Positions 22,991-33,111 of a stretch of 64,000 nt of DNA are shown here, piece after piece (position 1 is the first letter of the stretch; each line of letters starts with the position of its first letter). The notes under the pieces are model-generated. The model saw only the letters and a list, made by a program, of their open reading frames with translations, was not told the DNA's origin and made no database searches. Origin of the DNA: Dipteris shenzhenensis (Eukaryota; Polypodiophyta; Polypodiopsida; Gleicheniales); assembly GCA_047967505.1 (NCBI GenBank), contig CM106540.1. One strand, written 5' to 3'. The translations under genes and the position numbers were made by a program.

Positions 22991-23660
22991 AGGAGGGATG
23001 AATAACAGGTTAAATTGGAGGAGCTATTGCAACTACTAACTGAAATGCCAGAGCCTAACACTACAAGGTGGGATGACAAGGATCTCGATTCAACATGCAC
23101 AGATGCATAATAGATGCACAAGGAAGCTTAACAACGACCTCCACACAGAGATGTGGATTTAGACAAGAGAGAACATGAGGTACTCGATAGCACTGCCTTC
23201 AATATTTAATGTCTTTTTTTAATTTTCTCTATAAGAGATAAATAATGCCCTTAAGTTATTTTTTGTGAAGATATTATATAATGACATTTTTTAAAGTCAT
23301 TTCTCAATAAATCATTGGCCTGTAACTTCAACTTTGTTTGGCAATATTTGTATTGTCATAGGTATAGTAAGGGATTTTAAAATAAAGTGGGGGTATCTTT
23401 CATGAGATTGTACTAATAGCATACTCATATACAACGTATGTTCAAGGGAGAATATTCGAATCACTGCTTATATATGGGTCCATTTGTGATTAATAGTAAA
23501 CTATAAGGACAAAAAACTAAAACTAATCATATTCTATTGCTTCCAAATTCTATGTGACTGTTTTTTATTTTTATTTTAAAATTTATGCAACGAATAGTAT
23601 CATGTAAGGATTAAAATTGATCATATTTTATTGCTTCTTAAATTCGTTTACTAGGAGGGT
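22991..23660. other. No gene recognised; possible LTR remains
   Basis: AT-rich. It lies just downstream of the gypsy integrase end (minus strand), where a 3' LTR would be expected, but I see no defined LTR ends. Confidence 0.35.
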
Positions 23661-23666
23661 GTTTCC

Positions 23667-24290
23667 TCATTTATCATGGTACCTCTTGATGCATGACCCA
23701 TTCATTGGCGCAGGTGGGAGTCTGCCGTCTAAAGTGGCCAAGTAGACTCCTCCATTTGGGATAAGCTTGGTAATGAAAAATGGGCCTGTCCAACCACTTA
23801 CAAACTTAGGTTTGTGTTTGAGAAACTTACAAGAATACAAGAGTACTAAATCACCAACTTTGAAATCCCTCTTCCTGAGGTTCTGGTCATGCCAAGCTTT
23901 CAATCATTTTTGCCACACTTCTTGAGTGAAGACTGCTTCACGTCGATGCTCTGCTAGTGCCTCCAAATCCCACAACCGTTCCATTGTGTAGGCCTCAAAG
24001 TTGTCACTTTTTTCTGGAAGAACCTTGTGGGTTTCAAGATGAAATTCATAAGGCATGATAGCTTCCAGCAGTCCATAGACATCCACTGTGTAGATTAATC
24101 CTGCTTGCTCCATTTTCTATATATCTATTTGGACTGCCTTGCCATAGTTAGGACTCATGCGGTATGGACCTTTAATCATAGGGTCTACATCCGGATATAA
24201 GTTGATGCGATGCTCCATGAAATCAGTGGGCACCCCCTTCAGATCCTTGTAGGACTAGGCGAAGACATCTAGAACTTCTTCACACGATGC
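23667..24290 (-). pseudogene. Ty3/gypsy fragment: RT start fused to integrase end
   Basis: Reading right to left: SYKDLKGVPTDFMEHRINLY, PMIKGPYRMSPNYGKAVQID and IWKMEQAGLIYTVD match the opening of gypsy reverse transcriptase. At about 24075 the reading jumps to VYGLLEAIMPYEFHLETHKV, LWDLEALAEHRREAVF, then MKAWHDQNLRKRDFKVGDLV, KHKPKFVSGWTGPFFITKLI and PMNGSCIKRYHDK, the C-terminal end of gypsy integrase. The catalytic RT, RNase H and integrase core are absent, so a large internal deletion joined the two. The integrase tail is open for 78 codons (23667-23903). The right side is cut by pyrimidine-rich minisatellite at about 24285. Confidence 0.85.
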
Positions 24291-24840
24291 CACTTTATCT
24301 CTCTTCAGGGGTCCTTCTCTTTCTACCCAGTGCCACTTTCTCTCTCTACAAGGGTCCTCTCTACACCTGGTGCCACTTTCTCTCTCTACATGTGTCCCCC
24401 TCTTTGCACCTGGTGCCACTTTCTCTCTCTATATGGGTCCTTCTCTTTCCACCCCAGTGTCACTTTCTCACTCTAAGTGAGGCCTCCTCTAAGTGCGGCC
24501 TCCCTTTTTCAACCCGTGTCACTTTCTCACTCTAAGTGAGGCCTCCTCTAAGTGCGGCCTCCCTTTTTTACCCCGTGTCACTTTCTCTCTCTAAGTGAGG
24601 CCTCCCCTTTTCACCTCGTGTCACTTTCTCTCTCTATGTGCGACATCCCCTTTTTATCTCGTGCCTCTTTTTCTCTCTAAGTGCCTCCCTCTAAGTGCGA
24701 CCTCCCTTTTTCACCCTGTGTCACTTTCTCTCTCTAAGTGAGGCCTCCCTTTTTCACCTCGTGTCACTTTCTCTCTCTAACATCCCATGTCACTTTCTCC
24801 CTCTAACTACGGCCTCCCCTTTTCATCACATCACTTTCTC
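24280..24840. repeat. Pyrimidine-rich minisatellite I
   Basis: Repeats of about 45-57 bp contain GTGTCACTTTCTCTCTCTAAG and GGCCTCCCTTTTTCACC-like words. It follows directly on the gypsy fragment. Confidence 0.85.
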
Positions 24841-25885
24841 TTTCTCTTTCCACCTCTGTCCAACCCCTACCTCTCTCTTACAAAATCCTTCCCTTTCCAC
24901 CCTCTGTCCACCCTCCTACCTCTCTCTTACAAAACCCTTCCCTTTCTACCCTATGTCCAATTCCCTACCTCTCTCTTACAAAACCCTTCTCTTTCCACCC
25001 TATAACCAACCCCCCACCTCTCTCTTACAAACCCCTTCTCTTTCCACCCTCTGTGCAACCCCCTACCTCTCTATTTAAAAACCCTTCCCTTTCTACCCTA
25101 TGTCCAACCCCCCACCTCTCTCTTACCAAACCCTTCTCTTTCCACCCTCTGTCCAACCCCCTACCTCTCTCTTACAAAATGCTTCTCTTTCCACCCTATG
25201 ACCAACCCCCACCTCTCTCTTACAAACCCCTTCTCTTTCCACCCTCTGTCCAACCCCCTACCTCTCTCTTACAAAACCCTTCCGTTTAACCCCCCACCTC
25301 TCTCTTACAAAACCCTTCTCTTTCCACCCTCTGTCCAACCTCCTACCTCTCTCTTACAAAACCCTTCCCTTTCCACCCTATGTCCAACCCCCAACCTCTC
25401 TCTTACAAACCCCTTCTCTATACACCCTTTGTCCACCCCCTACCTCTCTCTTCCAAACTCCTCTTTCCACCCTCTGTCCACCTCTACCTCTCTATTACAA
25501 ACCCCTTCCCTTTCCACCCTATGTCCAACCCTCCACCTCTCTCTTACAAAACCCTTCTCTTTCCACCCTCTGTCCAACCCCCTACCTCTCTCTTACAAAC
25601 CCCTTCTCTTTCCACCCTCTGTCTTTCCACCCTATGTCCAACCCTCCACCTCTCTCTTACAAAACCCTTCCCTTTCCACCCTATGCCCACCCCCACCTCT
25701 CTCTTACAAAACCCTTCTCTTTCCAAACACTGTCCAACCCCTGACCTCTCTCTTACAAAACCCTTCTCTTTCCACCCTCTATCCACCTCCTACCTCACTC
25801 TTCCAAAACGCTTCTCTCCACCCTCTGTCCACCTCCACCTCTCTCTTACAAAACTCGTCCCTTTCCACCCCATGTCACCTTGCTA
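24841..25885. repeat. Pyrimidine-rich minisatellite II (~50-bp unit)
   Basis: About 20 copies of a roughly 50-bp unit: CCACCCTCTGTCCAACCCC, then TACCTCTCTCTTACAAAACC, then CTTCTCTTT. Copies differ by a few bases and some are shortened. It keeps long frames open, for example 253 codons at 25198-25959, with a Pro/Ser/Leu repeat. I treat these as non-coding. Confidence 0.9.
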
Positions 25886-26049
25886 TATTTAGCCCTACCC
25901 CTAGTGCTCCAGCCAAGTTTGGCATGTCTTCCCCTAAGTTTAACATCTCCTTGCTATAATTAGCATCCCCTTCTAAATTTAGCATCTCTTTGCTAAAATT
26001 AGCACTCAATTTAGCTTCCTACTATCCCTACCTTTAGCCATGGCAACCT

Positions 26050-26660
26050 TTGTGGATCTCGCCACCTTTCTCCCTTTCCTGTCACCTTCTACTCCTCGCC
26101 ACCTTTATCTCGTTACTCCTACTGTTAGTGCCCCCCCCTGGCTTGTACAAGCACCACTCCTCCTGCGCCCTTCCTTCCAGTAGCCTCCCCCTTGGTTGTG
26201 CCCTTTCCTCACTCCTGCTGCGCCTTCCTTCCAGCAGCCACGCCCTTGGTTGCGTCCTTTGCTTGCCAGCCCCTCCCCCTCACAAGCTACCCTCTTCGGT
26301 AGCCCTCATCGCACTAACCTCCCCCTCCCCTCTACCCTCTCAACGTCATTACTTCCCCCCTCTACGCACACCCCCTTGCGCTCTCCCTCTCCTTCAATGC
26401 AACCCCCCCCCTCCCACTCCTCCCTCTCCTTCAACGCAACCCCCCCCTCCCACTCCTCCCTCTCCTTCAACCCCCCCCTCCCACTCCTCCCTCTCCTGCA
26501 ATGCAACCCCCTCCTTCTACTCCTTCAATGCAACCCCCTCCTCCTACTACTCCCTCTCCTTCAATGCAACCCCCCCTCCCACTCCTCCCTCAGCTCAACG
26601 CAACCCCCCCCCTCTCCCTCTCCCTCCTCCTCTCCTATCGTCGCTCCCCTCCTGGCCACC
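26050..26660. repeat. C-rich tract with CCCCTCCCACTCCTCCCTCT units
   Basis: About 36-bp units at 26380-26640 contain CTCCTTCAACGCAACCCCC. The rest is C/T rich without phase. Long proline/serine frames here are compositional. Confidence 0.85.
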
Positions 26661-26764
26661 TAATCCTTCCTCTTTCTCCTTACTAAGCCTGGCTCTCCAG
26701 GCAATCTGTCACACTCCTTTCCCGGGTCTCGATAGGCCCTTCTGGCCACATGCTCCTATCTAGT

Positions 26765-26890
26765 TGGCCTTGACATCAGCACCCCCTCTTCAGTCCTTAC
26801 CTCACCAAATGTCTTATCTTGTGGGCCTCGACATCAACACCCCCTCTTCAGTCCTTGCCTCTCCAAACCTCAACATCGACACCACCTCCT
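26765..26890. repeat. Two-and-a-half copies of a ~57-bp unit
   Basis: GACATCAGCACCCCCTCTTC, then AGTCCTTACCTC, recurs as GACATCAACACCCCCTCTTC, then AGTCCTTGCCTC, and partially again. Confidence 0.75.
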
Positions 26891-26899
26891 CACTCTTTG

Positions 26900-27900
26900 C
26901 CTCTCCATAGGGAGCCATCGTCCATGCCTGCCGGTGCCCCTCGCCACAAGTACAAACCAAAATTACCCGAGATAGTCTATTCATTGACTTTCATACGGCT
27001 CGGGCAGCCCGTATAATAGGATCAGGACCACCCTCCATGGCATCACCTAGCAAATGCACCACAGATGACCAGGGTGCCGGGTCTACACCACAGAGCACTT
27101 CCAAACACCCTTGAGTAGCTGCAGATTCACCTCCCTCCAATAGGATCACTATCATATTAGATGAGGAGCTATCCCCTTTTTCGAGTTCCTCTGATTCAGA
27201 TCATGTAGGCTCTGACTATCTGCCCCCCATAGGTACTATCAAGACAACATCTAAGGCACAATACCAGTGGTGGTGATTTGGCCCCACAAAGTACAGTTGG
27301 CAGCCTTCCACCCCCTGCTTCATCTTCCTTGATCATTCAGGTGTTTTTCAAACCTTTCCTTGATCCCACACTCAAGCTGTCTAGCATCTTGTCACCTGAT
27401 GAGATAGCCCGTATGTCTCTCACGAAGTTTGATGCTGTCACGCTTCCCCCGATGGACGTCCAAATGTGTACTACATTTATTCACTCTTATGACTTTCCTC
27501 CCCTCTCCACCTTCGCCTTCATCCTCATCCCCTGCCTTGGAGGGTCCCTTCTTCGCTCTGAGAATCTCCCCCTTTCTTCCCATTGGTCATCCTCCTATCT
27601 CCTTAGTTGTTGAGGATAGCCATTGCACCGCTGGCTCTCTTGATGGCTACGGCGACTTTCTGACTCCCTAACTCACCAGCCTCTTCTAGTCAGGATGGTG
27701 TAAATTCTCCATGTGCAGGTGAGCTGGATCACCGCACCACTCAACCATTGAACCACTGTGTAACTGTAAATACTCTTGACTGCTCCATGTGCTAAGATCA
27801 CTCTCCATGTGCGTAGCTCTTGATGAGATTGCACCTTGGGCATGGTACTCCTAGTTGTCCTATGGTTGACATGTGTCGATGCATGGTTGACTTGGATAGT
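26900..27900. other. No gene recognised; possible degraded coding strip
   Basis: Plus-strand frames near 27125-27270 read ITIILDEELSPFSSSSDSDH then GSDYLPPIGTIKTTSKAQYQ, an acidic/serine-rich strip that looks protein-like and then meets stops. The family is unknown. No structure is seen in the rest. Confidence 0.35.
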
Positions 27901-27929
27901 ACCTTGGATGAACACGCGTGGTCAAGTCC

Positions 27930-28065
27930 TCATGTCGTGTGGCTGATTTGTGTTGACACATGGTCAACATGTGGTGACATGTGGTCAACACCTGCTGTCA
28001 TGTGGTCAACGCTTGTCGACATGTGGTCAACGCTTGTCGACAACGCCTATCGTCATGTGGTTAGG
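27930..28065. repeat. Short tandem repeat, unit ACATGTGGTCAAC
   Basis: About six units of 20-24 bp, each with CATGTGGTCAAC followed by GCTTGTCG or a variant. Confidence 0.85.
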
Positions 28066-28344
28066 GGTGTTTCTATTGTAATAGTTCCCCTACCACTATC
28101 ATTCACCATCTCGCGGTGAATAGAAATGGACGAGGGAACCCGTTTTTAAAAAAAAGAACTTACAAACCATTGATATGGTGATGGAGTAGGAAAAGAAAAT
28201 GTTACAGACCATGTGGCTGGCCTTGCAAGTAAATCCAAAATTTGTATTAAAATGAAACTGTGAAAATAAACTGCTATTTGATGAGGAACAGCATGGAAAA
28301 TTGCAAAAAAAATTGAGTACATCCTGAGGATAGGACACCCTCAT

Positions 28345-28940
28345 TTACACCTTGATATTTATCCTGATGTGGCTGGCCGAGGCGCCCTCCTTATCAAAAG
28401 AGGAGAGGAGGCAGGAACTGGGGAAGTGATAGTGGAAAAGATGGTAGAGGCGATGACAAGAGGGGAGAAGGATGACAAAGGGAGGTGACCTGTGACAATG
28501 GAAGGAGGGTTGGCCTTCCACTGGTAAAGTAAGAAGGTGAGGTGTGGCCCACAAGTACAGTTATATGTCCCCCGATGCTTGCAGACCATGTTATGGAAGG
28601 GAGAGTAGAAGAGTGAGGCGAAATTGTAGGGAGTGACGGAAAGAATGGAGTAGAGGGCAGAATGGATCGCCTTGGTGATGAAGAAGTGTCCCGAGGCAAA
28701 GTAGAAGTGAGTGAACAAATACCTCGCTAAAAGCACCTCTCTATTGTTTCCCTCGAGAACCTTCTTGCACTCATGTCCACGGCGATGAGGTTTACAGTTC
28801 GACAAGAAGGACAAGAATGTGAGTGACTCAGTGTGAGGTGGCAAAAAAGGGAGTGTGGGAAGACAGAGATATGTGGATACGAGACTAGGATTGAACATAT
28901 GACGGGAATTCAAGAATCCAAATGTGTCTGTTGCCCACAT
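28345..28940 (-). CDS. Unassigned reading frame, 193 codons
   Basis: Open from an ATG at 28940 to a stop near 28362. The middle has mixed composition (KPHRRGHECKKVLEGNNREV, FFITKAIHSALYSILSVTPY, CKHRGTYNCTCGPHLTFLLY), but the ends are serine/proline/leucine-rich because the DNA is purine-skewed. I recognise no domain, signal peptide or membrane pattern, and no neighbour supports it. Chance openness in skewed DNA is at least as likely as a gene. Confidence 0.15.
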
Positions 28941-28949
28941 TCAGCATTG

Positions 28950-29680
28950 AGCATTCGGAGTTCGGCACTAGAGCAGGAGAAAGGAGAAGAGATAGAGGCT
29001 GGAGCTACAAGCTCGCCAAGGAGAGAGTGTGGAGAGACTTGTGTGTACCCTTTGTCTACTACGAGGATAGACCTGTGTTCTTGTGACTTGCGACTTGTGA
29101 CCTGTAGATGCTGGTCCAATAATATGTACTTTGGCCATCTTGGCCACTTTCTCATTTTCCTTGTCTCTTCCCGATATGGGGATTGTTCACTAGTGTATGC
29201 GAGGTTTTCTTTTTCTACTTATGTTGTGGAGTTCTCATGTAATTGTCATTTAGCATAGTGCACTCGTACGTCGTTGTTCATTGTAGTACAACATACGACT
29301 TTCGCACACCATTGCATGGTGCACTCTACGCAATCCATTGCATTAGAGCAAGTGTGAGCATGGGAGGAGTACTAGAAGCTCAGTTTAATGTGTCCCTGGG
29401 GATCTTAGTCTATCATAGAACAATATTCCAACAAAGTGGTCACTTATGGAGCTTTGCTTGTGAAGTTATTTTCCATTTCAAGACTATTTCTGAGATCCAC
29501 TTATAACTTTTGTTCCACAAAGAGTCTTAGGGAATGCTTGGGTGGATGAATAGACCTCATGGATCTCCATGCCCACATTTTCGCAATGTAGCCAAGAAGT
29601 TGCACCCTTGCTCCTCCATCACCTCCAACTCCTTCTCGGCAGGCCTTATGGATGACAAAAGTCATTCAACTTTTTTGTAT
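28950..29680. other. No gene recognised
   Basis: No sustained coding frame with similarity I can name. Confidence 0.35.
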
Positions 29681-29686
29681 AGGTAG

Positions 29687-29785
29687 GGGTGTGTGTGTGT
29701 GTGCACAAAATAAATTTAATTAGTAAATGTCACACACACAGACACTTATTTCCTTACACACGAACACACACACACATGAATACTT
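29687..29785. repeat. (GT)n and (CA)n microsatellites
   Basis: A GT run at about 29687-29703 is followed by CA runs near 29730-29775. The two are mutually complementary. Confidence 0.85.
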
Positions 29786-30351
29786 CCCTAGCTATGAATT
29801 ATTCTTTTATGTACCCTCTTGAAATCTTTCCTTCACACTTTCTTTTTAACCACCCCACATACCAAGCCCACTAACCGTCCCATACCTCCTCTAATCCCTT
29901 CTAAACCCATGCACTCATTCACTCCTTACTCCACTTGTGACTTAAACTTCACTTGTGGCTAAATTGTTTTTTTTAATTATCTAAGAATCCATATGTTTGT
30001 CTATATTCCTAGGTAAAGCGATGACAAGACGGGGAAAACAGGCATTACCTGTCTACCCAAACGTAACTATGATATTCTAACACCTACTTTGTTTCGATGG
30101 TGGCAGGTAAGTGGACCCCGACCTCGGAACCTGGATTGCTCGAGGATTCGACATCTTTTTTCAATATTATGATTGTCAAACTCAATATTATTAAAAATTC
30201 TTAATTTGATCGAAAATTTTGCAAACTCTAGTTGCAGTTTTCAACTTAGATGTCTCAAACATTTTTTCCTTATATGTTTTCCTTTTTAAACTTTTTATCC
30301 AATTGATGGAATTAATTGTATGGCTCAATTATTGATGGGACTTTTTAATCT

Positions 30352-30353
<2 letters not shown>

Positions 30354-30403
<50 letters not shown>

Positions 30404-30405
30404 AC
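30354..30405. repeat. (CA)n microsatellite
   Basis: About 25 CA units with one TA interruption near the end. Confidence 0.97.
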
Positions 30406-30972
30406 GAAGGATCTTTCGACTTTTTTAGCTTTTTTTTTGGGAGGATCTTCCACGAAATTAGTGCTGTCAACAACAGTGCTTCGTTTCCTTCTTGGGCATC
30501 CCCTTCTCCACCACCCTCCTTCACTTTCTTTAGTCTCACCCTCCGAGTAGGCCCTATGAATTGCCTTTCCCTTTCCTTCCTATTGGAAATATTTATCTAG
30601 CAGCTTTACACTTACACTTAGAATGACATTCCACCTTAGTGGGATTTCCACCTTGTTGGCTTGCCCCCTCTCAGGGTAGGCTATAGCTAAGTGAAAATGT
30701 AAAAATATTCTTTTTACACGTGCCATAGTGCAAGTGGTTGTTCTCTCTCTTCTCCACCACTTTCTCTCTTTTTTTCTCCTTCTTCCTATCCCTCCCATTT
30801 TCCCCTTTTTGGCCTACCTATGGGAACGTATGGGGAAGGTTGGCCACTTCCCAAAGGTAAATTAGGTATTTTTAAAGACATTTCTTTTTATTTTAAGGTG
30901 ATTGGTCCAAGTATGCTCTTTGTAAGAGGCTTTAATGCATGCATTTAGTGACTTCGTCCTCTTTGGCCTCTG

Positions 30973-30987
30973 CCCCTCCCCCCCCCT

Positions 30988-31025
<38 letters not shown>
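30973..31025. repeat. Poly-C followed by (CT)n
   Basis: Two C runs, then about 15 CT units. Confidence 0.95.
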
Positions 31026-31026
<1 letters not shown>

Positions 31027-31339
31027 ATTTACATTTTTAATCTTGGGCAAGCCTTATGAATGATTAATTATCATTTACCTTGTTTTCTCTTCTTTCTATT
31101 CCTCCTAGCTATTTCTATTTTAAGGTTCTCAGACTTCTTCCACAAGTTCCTGGGCAGGCCATTTGAATGCAAATTCAAGGTGTTGGCCTACCCATAGGCA
31201 TGTTTAATGAAAGTCAAAATTCTCATTTGCATTTTCAGCCTGCCCTAAGGAGGGAAGGCTTTAGTAAAGGCTGCTTCCCTTCAAAAATGAAAATGACGTG
31301 GATGTTTTATGATTGCTATTTTTGTCCCCATTTTTGTTT

Positions 31340-31342
31340 CCC

Positions 31343-31392
<50 letters not shown>

Positions 31393-31427
31393 ATCTTCTT
31401 CTTCTTCTTCTTCTTCTTCTCTCTCTC
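31340..31427. repeat. Poly-C, (CT)n and (CTT)n compound microsatellite
   Basis: A 13-base C run, about 19 CT units, then about 9 CTT units. The same three-part order recurs less perfectly near 30973 and 31571. Confidence 0.95.
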
Positions 31428-31570
31428 AGCTTCCAAGGCACGGGCCTTTTGAATTTATTCAACTTGTTATGATTAGGCTAAAGTTCCACTTGCAATTTCT
31501 ATTCCTTTAAATTCTAAGTCTTGCTATTTGTAGCCCCAAATTTTTCTCCCCCTTTCGCTCTCTCCTCCTC

Positions 31571-31605
31571 TCCTTCTTCTTCTTCTTCTTCTTCTCTCTC
31601 TTAGC
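31571..31605. repeat. (TTC)n microsatellite
   Basis: About 8 TTC units followed by CT units. Confidence 0.9.
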
Positions 31606-31667
31606 TTCCAATGTGGTCCCTTTTCTATGTAGGAGGCCAGGGGGGTGGATTGAGTTTCCCTTGTTTT

Positions 31668-31800
31668 TGTATGTATATATGTATGTAGGTACATACACAC
31701 ACACACATATATGTATGTGTGTATATACATATGTATATATGTATGTACATACACACACACTTTTTTTAAGTGAAAATATACGTACACACACACTTTTTTT
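31668..31800. repeat. TATG/TACA/CA compound microsatellite
   Basis: Alternating purine-pyrimidine steps (ATGTATGT, ACACACAC, TATATGTATG). It abuts the 3' end of the LINE fragment at 31805. Confidence 0.85.
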
Positions 31801-31804
31801 TGTG

Positions 31805-32955
31805 TGAAAATATTATTTCTTTTATATTACAAGATGAACATCCCAAAGCAGGATATGCTCAAAATACATCAAGCAAAGATGTCAATATATGACAAATATA
31901 CATCCTGATCTAGAGACCCTCTTTGCATAAAACGATTGTTGCAAAGAGTGCCTGAAGAAAGAGTAAGCTGAGAAAGTCGGGTGACCAAAAACTCTATGAT
32001 TTCTATCCTTCCACAGAGACCAAAGTGCCCAATATCGAACCCAAATAAAGAAAAAAACAAACTGATGTCGACGGGGATGTATCCCAAACAGCCAAAAGTA
32101 CTTGCCAAAAGTAAAGCCTAGAAATCTGGCACATAAAATTTGACCTAATAATGCCAAGAAATCACATGTATGAGAACAGTGCCAAAAGAGATGAGATATT
32201 GTTTCCTTAACATCGACAACACGGTGTTGTGCCAAAAACTACCCAGTTGGAAAGACTCCCAATAAAACACGCCACAGAAACACTTGTTACTGAACAGGAA
32301 TTTTTGCTATCCAAACCCCATGCAATCTTTTTCGCCACCACTTTGCCGTTCTATTTACATGCCAAATTTTATTTGCCCTTTGTGCAGCCCAAAGGCAAAG
32401 GCAAAAGAACTTTATAAAGCGTCGAAACTGTAATATTGGACAGTCGCAAAGGACGACATGTCGATCCTGGCAAATGAAGAGTCCAGTCGCGAAGTCGATC
32501 CTCCACTTCCAAAGCAGGTACATGAGTAAAATTTTGAATCAAGGAGATAATCTTATGCCAGACGGGACGATAATGCAATCCAAGAATATATTTTGCAGCA
32601 GCTTCATCATCATGAACAATATGTGAAACCAAAAGGATCCCCTTTAGACTCAAAAAATAAGACCGTCGAGGCTCTTGCAAAGCCAACGGAGGGGAAAAGA
32701 CCCGAGACCAGGGTACACTTTCAGCGCTGAAGGAATTCCCCTTTAAAGTATCCCGGCCATTCCATTCCAAATGCGAAAGAACATGTTTCCAATCCATGAA
32801 CATAATGGAAACTAGAGGGCAACCTTTGATTTTCACTTGAAGAGCACCGAAAAGGAAATCCCAGTAATCTGAGAAAGCAAGTGACATATCATGGCAGCTC
32901 ATGGTTGTGATCCTTGCAAAAATTGCAGCATCACGTTGCCCTTCTGAGCCAGAGT
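31805..32955 (-). pseudogene. 5'-truncated LINE, ORF2 C-terminal part
   Basis: Minus-strand frames read GCPLVSIMFMDWKHVLSHLE, SLKGILLVSHIVHDDEAAAK, GLHYRPVWHKIISLIQNFTH and DWTLHLPGSTCRPLRLSNIT, then (after a frameshift) KETISHLFWHCSHTCDFLAL and FIWVRYWALWSLWKDRNHRV. The last block is the zinc-finger-like tail after LINE reverse transcriptase, ET..HLFW.C, followed by W..WK.RN.R.F. No RT core is present, so the copy is truncated at its 5' end, against the CA repeat at 32957. Its 3' end abuts an A-rich stretch at about 31795-31803. It lies about 150 bp upstream of the PPR start codon. Confidence 0.8.
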
Positions 32956-32956
32956 G

Positions 32957-33036
32957 TACGTAAACACACACACACACACACACACATACACACACATTCT
33001 TTTGTGTGGAATTACACACACACACACGCATATATA
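32957..33036. repeat. (CA)n compound microsatellite
   Basis: Two CA runs separated by TTCTTTTGTGTGGAATTA, ending CATATATACATA. Confidence 0.92.
33031..33036 (+). promoter_or_regulatory. Candidate TATA box of the PPR gene
   Basis: TATATA lies 76 bp upstream of the ATG at 33112. The position is reasonable for a short 5' UTR, but it lies at the edge of a microsatellite and may be fortuitous. Confidence 0.25.
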
Positions 33037-33111
33037 CATACGGATGAAGAGTTACCACCTTGGGATGGTATCCATATAATGGCTTGATGAGCTTGTTGTC
33101 GTTACTGTGAC

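Noticed and set aside
17360-24290. A single gypsy element spanning all gypsy fragments
   Set aside because: The protease is on the plus strand while gag and RT-integrase pieces are on the minus strand, with unrelated tandem repeats between them; no matching LTRs found.
24841-25885. CRISPR-like spaced repeat array
   Set aside because: Units are contiguous and degenerate, without unique spacers, in eukaryotic DNA.
25198-25959. 253-codon plus-strand frame
   Set aside because: Pro/Ser/Leu repeat produced by a ~50-bp pyrimidine minisatellite; neighbouring frames are equally open.
26050-26763. 237-codon proline-rich frame
   Set aside because: C-rich low-complexity DNA; no domain and several overlapping open frames.
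32880-33058. N-terminal CVCVCV extension of the LINE frame
   Set aside because: Translation of the CA microsatellite; not part of the LINE.
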